Below are positions 1 through 8,643 of a stretch of 64,000 bases of DNA, in pieces. The notes under the pieces were generated by a model. The model saw nothing but the letters and a program-made list of their open reading frames with translations, did not search any database and was not told the origin of the DNA. This stretch comes from Acetobacter malorum (GTDB lineage Bacteria > Pseudomonadota > Alphaproteobacteria > Acetobacterales > Acetobacteraceae): positions 124,001-188,000 of the forward strand of contig NZ_JOPG01000001.1 of the NCBI RefSeq assembly GCF_002153605.1, given 5' to 3'. Each line of letters starts with the position of its first letter. The first letter of the stretch is position 1. The position numbers were made by a program, and so were the translations under genes.

Positions 1-1515
1 CGTCGCAGCACTGGTCTTCCATTCTTTTTTACCAACGCCGTTGGGAATGTTCACCAGATTGTTCGGGTTCAGAGAGCCAACACCAACATCCAGCCCCGGA
101 ACATAAGCTGTCGGGTTCAGCAGGCTGGCCCACTGGCGGGCTGAAGGATTGTTATAGGCATAGTTCCGGCGGCGATCATAAATATGCTCAATATCCACAC
201 CGGCAATCATCTGGTGTTTGATGCTGCCGGTATTGAAGTTGGCCACCGCAGAAGACACGTTCTGCACGGACCAGTCATCCTGCTGGTACGGGTTAGGGCC
301 ACCCACCCCGCCAATACGGGAAACAAGCGCGGTTTGCGGGTGTGATGAGAACAGAGCACTTGTGCAGGCCGCGTTACAGCTTTCCTGAGATGCCGAGAAA
401 TACCGGCTATACAGCCCGCCACGGGTATCATTGTAGACGGTAATGTGCGGATTGACCTCCCACTTCAGGCGGCCTGTCAGCATATCAACGTTGGAATCAT
501 CCTGGTCAAAGGTCGTGCCATACCAGGTGGTGCGCCGCACGCCATATTCCGTCACTGGTTTGCCGTAAGATGTCCCCGGCTTTGTCACCACAGGCACACC
601 ATAATCGGGAATACGGTTATCTGTCTGATGGAAATATTCTATGGTATAGTTAACTTTTTTTCCAAGCCCGAAAATAATGGACGGCGCAATCCCCCAGCGG
701 TGGGAATAGACTGCATCCCGCCCGACCATATCATTTTCATTCCCCATGCCGGTTACGCGCACGGCAATGGTATCGGTAATCTTATGGCTGAAATCGAGCG
801 TGCCGCGGTAATACGCCCCGCTCCCACCGGAGAAACTGGCCCCGATATGGTTCTGGTCATTGGGGGTTTTGGTGGTGATGTTAATCGCGCCCCCCGTGGT
901 GCCGTTCCCAAACACCTGAGAAGACGGCCCTTTGATAACCGTCACATGGTCATAATCAAAGGAGTCGCGTGTATAAACACCAAAGTCACGTAAGCCGTTT
1001 TCATAAATATCATTCTGGGCTGCAAAGCCACGAATGAGGAACTGATCGCCCGCCATCCCGCCTTCACCCTCACCCACGGAGGCGGTGATGCCCGGCACGT
1101 TTTTGAGCGCTTCATCCAGTGATTTGACGTTCTGCTGCTGCATGAGCAACTGCGGCACAACATCAATGGTCTGCGGCGTATGCAGCACATCCTGCGGCAT
1201 ACGGCTGATGCCAATGGGGGTGCGCAGCGTGTTCATGGGCGACGCCGTTACAACCCAGTGTTCGGACTCTGTGCCGTCATCTTCCTTGACCAGTTCAGGC
1301 CCCTTCCCTTTCGGGTTGGTCAGAACGGCCTGTGGCTGCGCGGCTTTTTTCGTCGCATCTTTGGCAGCATCCGCAGGCGTGCGCGGGGGCAGAACAGGCT
1401 CTTTTCCCGCGGCGTCATCCGCAGCCATGGCCGGAAAAGCCGAACCACATCCCAAAGCCAGACCAAAGGCCAGTGGCGCCGGGTGAAGGCAACGCCGAAT
1501 AGTATGTTTACTCAT
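1..1515 (-). CDS. TonB-dependent siderophore receptor, 3' end outside the window
   Basis: Outer-membrane receptor for ferric siderophore uptake, powered by TonB. Reading leftward from the ATG at 1515 the frame stays open to the window edge, so about 505 residues are visible and the C-terminal barrel is missing. The N-terminus has a basic start, a hydrophobic stretch and an AMA-A type cleavage region, so it is exported. The plug domain shows PQTIDVVPQ, the RGF motif (LIRGFAAQNDIYENGL) and IKGPSSQVFGNGTTGGAIN, the arrangement of the siderophore receptor family (TIGR01783-like, closest in feel to Fiu/FpvA). A Fur-like box lies 58-72 bp upstream of the start. The family is clear; the ligand is not determinable. 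Confidence 0.9.
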   Translation of the reverse strand, partial: MSKHTIRRCLHPAPLAFGLALGCGSAFPAMAADDAAGKEPVLPPRTPADAAKDATKKAAQPQAVLTNPKGKGPELVKEDDGTESEHWVVTASPMNTLRTPIGISRMPQDVLHTPQTIDVVPQLLMQQQNVKSLDEALKNVPGITASVGEGEGGMAGDQFLIRGFAAQNDIYENGLRDFGVYTRDSFDYDHVTVIKGPSSQVFGNGTTGGAINITTKTPNDQNHIGASFSGGSGAYYRGTLDFSHKITDTIAVRVTGMGNENDMVGRDAVYSHRWGIAPSIIFGLGKKVNYTIEYFHQTDNRIPDYGVPVVTKPGTSYGKPVTEYGVRRTTWYGTTFDQDDSNVDMLTGRLKWEVNPHITVYNDTRGGLYSRYFSASQESCNAACTSALFSSHPQTALVSRIGGVGGPNPYQQDDWSVQNVSSAVANFNTGSIKHQMIAGVDIEHIYDRRRNYAYNNPSARQWASLLNPTAYVPGLDVGVGSLNPNNLVNIPNGVGKKEWKTSAAT

Positions 1516-1572
1516 GGATGAAGCAGCCTGTTGCAAATTAAGAGCGTGAAGATGCTTCGCAATAACAGCGGA

Positions 1573-1587
1573 TGATAATGATTCGCA
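1573..1587. promoter_or_regulatory. Fur-like box for the receptor gene at 1515
   Basis: TGATAATGATTCGCA reads as a 7-1-7 inverted repeat with 5 of 7 arm positions paired. It resembles both the classical GATAATGAT iron box and the TGCRAAT half-sites of alphaproteobacterial Fur. It sits in the 270-bp gap upstream of a siderophore receptor, where such a site is expected. Confidence 0.55.
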
Positions 1588-1784
1588 AATTCAGCTTATG
1601 CATAGCAGTTCCGCTTACATCTTTTTGCGAGCCATCACTGCGCCGGAACGAAGCCGGCTGGGAGGCGGCATAAGCCTGTTTTCCCCCGGAAAACCGCCCC
1701 CTGCCGCATGCAACAACCAGCACGGCAGGAAACGATTAAAAACTATTTTATACTTCCCAAGACCTCCCCGGCTCGCAACAACAC

Positions 1785-4130
1785 TTACCCTCTTCTTGCA
1801 ACCGCACCCGCTGCATGCAGAGCCACAACATCCCCGCGCATCTGCCTGCCACCGGCAAAACCCAGCGCCAGCAAAGCCAGTCCTGCCAGAAAGCCAGTCC
1901 AGCCCCACGCCATGAAAGGCGGCGTAAAACTGAACCGAATATTCGCCTGCCCCGCAGGCAGGGGGATGCGTTCAAACAGGCCATCCTCAACCGTTGGCAC
2001 CACGGTCTGGCCATTTACGCGGGCTGTCCAGCCCGCCATCATCAGTTCTCGCCGGATGAGGAAAGACGGCGCGGCGCACTGCGTTTGCACCTCTGTCTGG
2101 GTGTGCGCCTGCACGCTGCATCCGGGGCCAGCCTCAAAATATGGAGCCGCATGAGGCAGGCGATACACATCGGCTGTCGGGTCGGCATAGATCAACTGCA
2201 TACGGTTTTCTGGGGCCAGCGCCTCACTGCCGGACAATGCGAAGCCATGCGGCACCAGCGCCAGCGCAACGCCCAGCTTTTCAAAAACCTCCGGCCTTTT
2301 AGACAGTGTTTCTGCCAGAAAGAACTGACCGCCCGGGCGATTAGGCGTAATGCCATCAAACGTCACCGGGTCCACATCCGGGCCAAAATCATGCTTCATG
2401 CGCTCAATCCATGCGCTGGGCATGGGCACACCGTTATGGTTGAGCGACGGTAGGCGGAAATACGCTCCGTAGTTGGGTGCAATCACCCCCATGGTCACAA
2501 ACCGCTGTAAGCCCAGCTCCCGCTGCACAGTGTTCAGCAAGAGCGTGTTGCGCGGTAAAGGCGCACGCACACAGAGCAGCGGGATGCAGAACAGCAGGAG
2601 CGCCTCACCCAGCACCCCCGCGCTCACCAGCGCCACGCGTGCCCGCGCGGACCGCCAGCGCCCCCACCCCAGAAAACCCGTGGCACACAGCACAACCACG
2701 CCGCACCCGAGCAGAACGGACCCGGCCTCATACCCCCATGAGGACACAGGGCCATGACTATAGCCGCGCAGGGCATCACGCGTCGGGCCGTTCAGTCGCC
2801 ATGCGCCAAACGCCGCAGCCCCAAGGAGCACACTGGCCCACACCACAGGTTTTTTGAAAACGGCCCGGATCTGCGCAGACGTCAACGAGGCAGGCAGACT
2901 GAACAGATCATCCAGCCCAAAAGCAGCCAGCAGAATGAGCGCTGCCTGTTCCGCCGGGAAGCACAAGCGATAGAAAACGGTGCGCCCCACACCGGGCAGT
3001 AGATCCACCAGCCCGGTAATAACTGGCAGATTAGCCTGCTTGCCCATGCACACCAGAACATAGCCTGCCAGCATCAGCCGCGCCGGGCGCTCGCGTTTGC
3101 CAAACAGAGCCACCAGCGCCAGCCATGGCACCACCAGCCCGGTATAACCACCCATCGCCCACCATGCGCCAAACTGTTCTGCACCACCGTAAAAAAACAG
3201 GCCGTTGATGTACGGGAAAAGCGCCATGGCCCAACTGGCCTGCGGCAAGGCAGCATCCAGCACGCCGGCATGCGCGCCAACCCATGCTTCCCGCAGGAAG
3301 TCCGCAAACGCCACAAGCTGCGGCGCTGCCAGCAAAAGTGCTGCGCCCCCTCCGGCCATAATACGCAAAGCATAGGGCAGACGCGTGGCAGCCGGTTGCT
3401 GCACCAGCCGCAACACCGCCCAGCACAAGCCCAGCGTGCCCACCAGAAACGCCGTTTCCGGAAAGCCCGAAAGCAGCAGATAGCCCAGCCCCACAGCCAG
3501 CCAGCCCCAGCCGCCTATGCCAACATGCGTTCTGGCGCGCTCAATGCCAAACAGCACCAGTGGCAAAAAAGCCAGAGGCTGACTTGGGCCGTCCGAAGCC
3601 CATGCATACGTGCCGTTAAACGCATAAAGCAATGCGCCCAGCAGCACCGCGCGCTTATCCAGACGCAAGGCCCGCAAAAAGGCGTACATCGCCAGCCCGG
3701 CGACAATTTGCAAAGCGATCTTCATCAGCAGCAAACCACCAGGAAAGCCCAGCAGCAGCACAAATGGCAGGAAGAACGCGGCAGGCTGATACTCCCCCGC
3801 CAACGGCATGCCGACGCCGCTATAAGGGTTCCACCAGGGCAGGATACCCTGCCGCCAGTCAGACGCCACCAGATGCCCCAGCGCCTGCACAATCACACCC
3901 GCGCAGCCGTCAATCCAGCCGGGCAAACCGGGCAGCAGACCACCGTCCAGCCAGTCCCGCCGGATGGTGGTGGCCACAGAAAGCACAGAAAGCGGGTCTG
4001 ACGTCATCTGCCCGAACAATGCCGGGCCGATCAGTTCCGGGAGGTGAACAAGAACAGGCAGCAGCACCAGCAGCGCGACGTGCCAGAGCGGCCAGCGACG
4101 CGACGCCGGGCGGGAAAAAGCGATATCCAT
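1785..4130 (-). CDS. YfhO-like polytopic membrane protein (GT-C type)
   Basis: A 781-residue integral membrane protein with about 12 or more hydrophobic segments, then a soluble extracytoplasmic C-terminal part (about residues 560-740) and a last membrane helix. The N-terminal layout, a first helix followed by a loop with WNPYSGVGMPLAGEYQPA, resembles the YfhO/GT-C superfamily, whose members transfer sugars from lipid-linked donors or help glycosylate polymers. No other polysaccharide gene is adjacent, so the substrate is unknown. It is transcribed toward the siderophore receptor, with a 269-bp gap. The family assignment rests on topology and the WNPY loop and is moderate; it could be annotated only as a hypothetical membrane protein. 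Confidence 0.7.
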   Translation of the reverse strand: MDIAFSRPASRRWPLWHVALLVLLPVLVHLPELIGPALFGQMTSDPLSVLSVATTIRRDWLDGGLLPGLPGWIDGCAGVIVQALGHLVASDWRQGILPWWNPYSGVGMPLAGEYQPAAFFLPFVLLLGFPGGLLLMKIALQIVAGLAMYAFLRALRLDKRAVLLGALLYAFNGTYAWASDGPSQPLAFLPLVLFGIERARTHVGIGGWGWLAVGLGYLLLSGFPETAFLVGTLGLCWAVLRLVQQPAATRLPYALRIMAGGGAALLLAAPQLVAFADFLREAWVGAHAGVLDAALPQASWAMALFPYINGLFFYGGAEQFGAWWAMGGYTGLVVPWLALVALFGKRERPARLMLAGYVLVCMGKQANLPVITGLVDLLPGVGRTVFYRLCFPAEQAALILLAAFGLDDLFSLPASLTSAQIRAVFKKPVVWASVLLGAAAFGAWRLNGPTRDALRGYSHGPVSSWGYEAGSVLLGCGVVVLCATGFLGWGRWRSARARVALVSAGVLGEALLLFCIPLLCVRAPLPRNTLLLNTVQRELGLQRFVTMGVIAPNYGAYFRLPSLNHNGVPMPSAWIERMKHDFGPDVDPVTFDGITPNRPGGQFFLAETLSKRPEVFEKLGVALALVPHGFALSGSEALAPENRMQLIYADPTADVYRLPHAAPYFEAGPGCSVQAHTQTEVQTQCAAPSFLIRRELMMAGWTARVNGQTVVPTVEDGLFERIPLPAGQANIRFSFTPPFMAWGWTGFLAGLALLALGFAGGRQMRGDVVALHAAGAVARRG

Positions 4131-4180
4131 AGGCCCACTTTAGCAAGAAGCGGGCCAGTCTCCTACACAGCCACCCGCCT

Positions 4181-4996
4181 TTAATGATGTAGAAAGACCG
4201 GAATATCGGGGTGATGCAGCATATATTCCGTCACGCTCCCCATAATCCGGTTATAGAGCATGCCATGCTGGTAGCCGCCCATTACCAGCAGATCGGCTTT
4301 TTCATCATGCGCAATTTCCAGCAGTTGCTGTGCCACGGCTTCCGCCCCGTGCCGATGCTGCAGATGCGCCGTCTCATACGCAATGCCGGGCAGCAGATCC
4401 GCTGGCATATCTTCCCCTTCCGGGGAGAGAACCGTCACAGTTTCCGCGTGGGCCAGCAGCATGCGGGAGGCCGTAAAGGCCCTGCGGCAACAGGGGGAAT
4501 CCCGCCAGGCCATCAGCACGGTACGCCCGCACGGGCGGTCCCAGAACGGGGGCACCAGCAGCAGCGGACGATTGGTCTCAAAAATGGCAGAGCGCAGCGC
4601 CCGATGCTTCTGCTCGCTGTCCCTGCGGTCGGGGAAGCCCAGCAGGATCAGCCCGGCATCTCGCGCATAACCGTTGATAATCCGCTCCACGGCAATTTCC
4701 GGGTCCAGCCAGTTGACCTCCACAGCAGAAAGCCGGTCCGCCGGGGAGCCATATTCCTGCTCCAGCCAGTGATGGAACGTAGCATGCAGGCTGGCGGCCC
4801 ACTCCCGCTGGTCCTGCCGCATGACAAAAGCGCTCTCATCCGTCAGGCTCATCGGCCCCTTGCCCTCATTGGGGGGCTCGCGGGCCGCCAGAACATCAAT
4901 CCGGTCTCCCCCCACCTGCTTGATCAGTGAAGCCGCCAGAGAGAGCAGGACAACGGCCTGATCGGGCTGGTTAAGGATAACGAGGCAGCGTTGCAT
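4181..4996 (-). CDS. Universal stress protein (UspA) family protein
   Basis: A 271-residue cytoplasmic protein. The last 140 residues hold the best UspA domain: a beta strand (RTVLMAWRDSP), then near the C-terminus DLLVMGGYQHGMLYNRIMGSVTEYML, which matches the nucleotide-binding G-2x-G-9x-G-S/T region, and a closing strand PDIPVFLHH. The N-terminal half (MQRCLVILNQ, then AASLIKQVGG) looks like a second, degenerate Usp fold, so this is probably a tandem-type protein as in UspE. It is divergent from the esterase at 5257 across a 260-bp gap. Exact role unknown. Confidence 0.85.
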   Translation of the reverse strand: MQRCLVILNQPDQAVVLLSLAASLIKQVGGDRIDVLAAREPPNEGKGPMSLTDESAFVMRQDQREWAASLHATFHHWLEQEYGSPADRLSAVEVNWLDPEIAVERIINGYARDAGLILLGFPDRRDSEQKHRALRSAIFETNRPLLLVPPFWDRPCGRTVLMAWRDSPCCRRAFTASRMLLAHAETVTVLSPEGEDMPADLLPGIAYETAHLQHRHGAEAVAQQLLEIAHDEKADLLVMGGYQHGMLYNRIMGSVTEYMLHHPDIPVFLHH

Positions 4997-5256
4997 AAAA
5001 AACCGTCCTTATTCTGTTCCGTCCCTGGCGCACAGACATGGGCAGAACGGTTCTGCCGCATGGAGACGGTTCCGGTTCAAACCTCCATCGGCTCGAAAGT
5101 TCCCGGCCAGCGCATGCCAGCCTGTTCACCATCGCAAGTCTCGCAGGAAGGTGAAGAAAAAACTGTCCCGCCCCCCTCGCCTTTAGGGAAAAGATAAGCG
5201 AGAGTTCCGCCGGACCAGCTCTCCAGAGCCTTGTTTTTGAAAGGATAAAACACGCC

Positions 5257-6042
5257 GTGCTGCTGAACGTGATTGAACGGGGCCCCGAAGTGTCCTCCGA
5301 GGCAAAGACCCTTCCCCCTGTTGTTCTGCTGCATGGACTGTTTGGCCGGGCCCGCAATCTGGGCTTTGTGCAGCGCCGGCTGGCCGCCACCCGCCGCACA
5401 CTGGCGCTGGATTTGCGCAACCACGGGGACAGCCCCCACGGCCCCATGAGCTTCCAGATTATGGCGGATGATGTGCGGGAGACGCTGGAACATCACAACA
5501 TCTCCTCCGCCATGCTGCTGGGCCATTCCATGGGCGGCAAAACCGCCATGATGCTGGCCCTGCGCCACCCGGAATGTGTGCACAGCCTGCTGGTGGTGGA
5601 CATTGCCCCCGGCGAGGGCGGCTTTACCCGTATGGACGTTCCGGCCGAGCTGGAAACGCTGGATTTCCCCCCGCATCTGGACCGCGCCGGGGCCGACGCC
5701 CTGCTGCGCCCGCTGATCCCCAGTGAAGCGATCCGCCAGATGATGGTGCAGAACATGCGGCTGGGCGATAATCCCGGCTGGAGCATTGGTCTTGCGGATA
5801 TCATGTCCGCCCTGCCGACCATCATGAGCTGGCCGGAGCTGCCGCCCGGCACAGAGTATGACGGACCGACCCTGTTTATCCGGGGTGAGATTTCCCCCTA
5901 CATCCAGCCCAAAAACTACCCCGCCATGCGCCGCCTGTTCCCGCACTACACGCTGGAGACCATTAGCGGCGCGGGCCACTGGGTGCATGTTGACGCACCA
6001 AAACGCTTTGCGGAACTGGTGGAGAAGTTTGCGGAGCGATGA
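5257..6042 (+). CDS. Alpha/beta hydrolase, YbfF-like esterase
   Basis: A 261-residue cytoplasmic esterase. The HG oxyanion motif (LLHGLFG, residues 24-30), nucleophile elbow GHSMGG (Ser91), an acid in VVDIAP (Asp115, where YbfF places its unusual early Asp) and the terminal GAGHWVHVD histidine form a complete triad. The start is GTG at 5257, with AAGGA about 11 bp upstream; no ATG fits the N-terminus. Natural substrates of YbfF-type enzymes are short acyl esters or acyl-CoA; here they are unknown. It stands alone between a divergent Usp gene and a convergent LprI-like gene. Confidence 0.85.
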   Translation: MLLNVIERGPEVSSEAKTLPPVVLLHGLFGRARNLGFVQRRLAATRRTLALDLRNHGDSPHGPMSFQIMADDVRETLEHHNISSAMLLGHSMGGKTAMMLALRHPECVHSLLVVDIAPGEGGFTRMDVPAELETLDFPPHLDRAGADALLRPLIPSEAIRQMMVQNMRLGDNPGWSIGLADIMSALPTIMSWPELPPGTEYDGPTLFIRGEISPYIQPKNYPAMRRLFPHYTLETISGAGHWVHVDAPKRFAELVEKFAER

Positions 6043-6204
6043 CTGGGAAACGCCCCCGCCCTTTACTAATGCAGTAAACGATGTGAACGGAGAGGTGTGT
6101 CAATCTGTTGGAAATTGTTCTGTATAAGCCGCAATTTTTCTACAGAAACACAAAGCTCTATATCAGAGGAAAAACCACTTCCTCCAAGTAGAGCCTGTTA
6201 GAGC

Positions 6205-6603
6205 TTAATCCAAATAACGACCATAGGCGGTTTTTAATTCATCTTCATGGTGTCGGGTTAAGGCTTCCAGACAGGCAAAATGGGCAGGAGGACCACCTGA
6301 ACCACCATCGTAGAGAGCATATTCAGCATCACAAAAACTATTTTTATAAAGCACCCAAATTTTTTCCATCTGCTGCAATTTTTCAAGATCGGAGCCGTGT
6401 ATCTTTCCTTGGATACTCTGAAATGTTTGCTGCAAGTGCGTGTCCGCGTTTTGCGCGGCATTATACAAACAATGCGTTAATTTTGATTCTGGCCCCACTC
6501 CCCTGCACGGGGCATTGGGATCATTCATGTGTTGGGCATAGGCATAAGCTGGCAGCGTCAAAAGCGTGGCGACGAATGTCAAAGCGAAGGCTTTTGTTAC
6601 CAT
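6205..6603 (-). CDS. Secreted LprI-like (DUF1311) protein
   Basis: 132 residues with a signal peptide (MVTKAFALTFVATLLTLPAYA, then YAQ). The mature part has four cysteines (PCRG, THCLY, SFCDAEY, FACLE) spaced as in the DUF1311/LprI domain, a small helical periplasmic fold; characterised LprI members inhibit C-type lysozyme. The C-terminus is a helix ending in a Tyr-rich tail. It is probably periplasmic with two disulfides. A perfect 8-4-8 dyad lies 31-50 bp upstream of the start. Lysozyme inhibition is family knowledge and not demonstrable here. Confidence 0.75.
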   Translation of the reverse strand: MVTKAFALTFVATLLTLPAYAYAQHMNDPNAPCRGVGPESKLTHCLYNAAQNADTHLQQTFQSIQGKIHGSDLEKLQQMEKIWVLYKNSFCDAEYALYDGGSGGPPAHFACLEALTRHHEDELKTAYGRYLD

Positions 6604-6633
6604 TTTCGTCGCTCCAGAATTTATTGATACCTT

Positions 6634-6653
6634 GCACTATGCTCCCATAGTGC
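6634..6653. promoter_or_regulatory. Perfect 8-4-8 inverted repeat upstream of the LprI-like gene
   Basis: GCACTATG-ctcc-CATAGTGC, all eight arm positions paired. It is centred about 40 bp upstream of the start at 6603, either an operator or a leader hairpin. There is no T-run on the minus strand after it, so it is not an intrinsic terminator. Confidence 0.5.
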
Positions 6654-6782
6654 CAGACAGAGTACGACAAATTCAAAGCATAACGGTTTGTTGCTCTTGG
6701 ATGCCTCTTGTCGCGGCGCGTGGCAATCTACGAAGCAGAAAGAATCACCGCTTTCCGCTCTCCGGACCAAAAGACAGGAACG

Positions 6783-7040
6783 TTAAAACCACGCTCCCTT
6801 TCCCCACTGCCCCACCATCCTTCTCCCCGTCTGCACCAGAGCCGCTACAATCACGGCAAAGCCGAGATCGAGTATCCAGAAAACAGCGGCAAAAGCCGCA
6901 TTGTCTACGTGCAGGATGTCCAGACAGAGGCTGGCACACAGCAGCAGCACACCAGTGCATTTTACAGCTACAGGGCGCAGAGAGATCATAAAAACCCCGC
7001 AAAATTGCAGGACTGTATAAAACAACTCACATCCCGTCAT
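6783..7040 (-). CDS. Small membrane protein of the PepSY operon (possibly DUF3325-like)
   Basis: 85 residues with two hydrophobic segments (about residues 24-41 and 47-66) and a basic tail (RTGRRM). Its ATG overlaps the end of the PepSY gene by 14 bp and is preceded by GAAGG within that gene, so it is translationally coupled and third in the receptor-PepSY-small protein operon. The arrangement of one helix, a short polar stretch, then a helix ending in an Arg-rich tail resembles the C-terminal part of DUF3325, which accompanies PepSY proteins in Pseudomonas siderophore operons. The resemblance is weak. An alternative start is the Met at 6989. Confidence 0.55.
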   Translation of the reverse strand: MTGCELFYTVLQFCGVFMISLRPVAVKCTGVLLLCASLCLDILHVDNAAFAAVFWILDLGFAVIVAALVQTGRRMVGQWGKGAWF

Positions 7041-8643
7041 GATCGGCCTTCATGGAGCCGAGCGCTGCAACACAACAGCCTGCCAGACAGAGCGCGACGA
7101 GAGACACGGCACGCTCCACACTATCCGCCCAGGGCGCGCTTAGCAGCACAATACCGCCAGACACCCCCACACCCAATCCCACAAGAAGCCGCCAGCTTGT
7201 CCGGGCGGGCAGCACGACAGCCAGCAACAAAAGCAGAAACCAGACAGCAAATACGATCTGTATTTCCCGCGTGGCCCGCTCCGCCAAGGCAACGGGTAGC
7301 AGGCGGTTGGCGAGGAAAAACGCTGCGAAAGCAACAGGCGTGCCCGCCACCATCCCGGCATTGATGCGGTCAAGCAGGACAAGACGGACGCTATCGCCCC
7401 GGCGCAGGCGGCGTCTGATCCATAATCTCAGCCCACTTCCTGTGACAATAAGAAGCAAAATGCCGGACCCAAAATACAGCCAGCGGGTGGCGAGCGGGGC
7501 AAAATGCGCGACGTGCAGCCCGTAAAGCACGGCAAAGGCCGTCACAACCGGGCGCTCCTCATGCGTGTCGGCCAGCAGTTTCCCTGTTTTTCCATCAAAG
7601 CGGAGGACATGGGTGCCAAAGGCAATCCGGTCATTATTATCCCCCATGATGACAATCGTCGCAGCGGCGTCGGACGGGTTGTAAACATAGACCTGATTGA
7701 GCCCCTCCGTTTTCAGACGCTCGGCGGCTTCAGCAAGAACAGGGCCGATGGGGGCCAGCGTGCTTGCTCTCCCGGTCGGTGCGGGCGCGGACAGAGAGGG
7801 AGCCAGAGCGGCCTCAAACGCAGAGGCATCCCGGTAATGCGCAAGCCCTGCCCAGGGCATCAGCAGCGTGCCGAGCGTGACCGCACCAGTCAGCGCAATG
7901 GTGAGGTGGAACGGCAGCGCCGCAACCCCTGCCAGATTATGCGCATCCAGCCAGCTCCGCTGCCCTTTTTTGGGCCTGAAGGTGAAGAAATCCAGAAAAA
8001 TCCGCCTGTGCGCGACAATCCCGGTCAGCAGCACAAACACCAGCGCAAGGGCGGCAATCGCGGCAAGCAGACGCCCCCACGGGTAGGGCAACTGAAGTTC
8101 AAAATGGAACCGATAGAAAAAATCTCCCCCCAGCGTATCGCGAATGGTGTCGGGGGAGCCGGTCACAGGGTCCAGTGCGCGTTGCAGAAATGCGCCATTC
8201 TGATCCCATGCCGCCCAGCTGAACGGCGCACGCTCTCTTGCCGGCGTGATGTACCACGCGGAAGACTGCGGGGCATGGCGGCTGAGCCAGCCAATGGCGG
8301 CCTCCGTCGCTTTGACGGGGTCCACCGCACCCGCTCTCAGTTCCGGGCGCGCCCAGAGGCTGATTTCAGGCCGAAATACGCTGAGCGTGCCGGACAGCGT
8401 GATGATGTAAATCAGCCATCCGGTAAAAATGCCCGCCATATCGTGCACTTGCGTCATGGCGGCCCGAAAGCCCGTGCGCACACGGGAAAAGCCGGCCATA
8501 GCCAGCACCGGCCAGCCCACAAGCGCTACGAAAATGCCGGCCAACACAGCGTTGACCGGCGATAACGGCAGGCAATACGCGGTCAAAAAACCCAGAAACG
8601 CCGCACCGGCGTAGGCAAGAAAGATGACCGCGGCAGATTTCAC
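7027..8643 (-). CDS. PepSY-associated TM protein (iron-uptake membrane protein)
   Basis: A 538-residue inner-membrane protein. Residues 1-60 form two helices (AVIFLAYAGAAFLGF, then AVLAGIFVALVGWPVL) and resemble DUF3649. From about residue 65 a PepSY-TM core follows: VHDMAGIFTGWLIYIITLSGTLSVF is the signature first helix; then come a periplasmic PepSY region, WLDAHNLAGVAALPFHLTIALTGAV, a second PepSY stretch with the FDGKTGK motif, GLHVAHFAPLATRWLYFGSGILLL, and three further C-terminal helices. Proteins of this family act beside siderophore receptors; some PepSY-TM proteins are reductases that release iron from the siderophore. Its ATG overlaps the upstream receptor stop by 4 bp (ATGA). Confidence 0.85.
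   Translation of the reverse strand: MKSAAVIFLAYAGAAFLGFLTAYCLPLSPVNAVLAGIFVALVGWPVLAMAGFSRVRTGFRAAMTQVHDMAGIFTGWLIYIITLSGTLSVFRPEISLWARPELRAGAVDPVKATEAAIGWLSRHAPQSSAWYITPARERAPFSWAAWDQNGAFLQRALDPVTGSPDTIRDTLGGDFFYRFHFELQLPYPWGRLLAAIAALALVFVLLTGIVAHRRIFLDFFTFRPKKGQRSWLDAHNLAGVAALPFHLTIALTGAVTLGTLLMPWAGLAHYRDASAFEAALAPSLSAPAPTGRASTLAPIGPVLAEAAERLKTEGLNQVYVYNPSDAAATIVIMGDNNDRIAFGTHVLRFDGKTGKLLADTHEERPVVTAFAVLYGLHVAHFAPLATRWLYFGSGILLLIVTGSGLRLWIRRRLRRGDSVRLVLLDRINAGMVAGTPVAFAAFFLANRLLPVALAERATREIQIVFAVWFLLLLLAVVLPARTSWRLLVGLGVGVSGGIVLLSAPWADSVERAVSLVALCLAGCCVAALGSMKADHDGM

Noticed and set aside
3270..4001. 243-codon frame on the plus strand
   Set aside because: Entirely antisense to the YfhO-like gene, Gln/Arg-rich, no ribosome-binding site; a codon-bias shadow.
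7504..8565. 353-codon frame on the plus strand
   Set aside because: Antisense to the PepSY gene; Arg/Gln-rich composition typical of the opposite strand of GC-rich genes.
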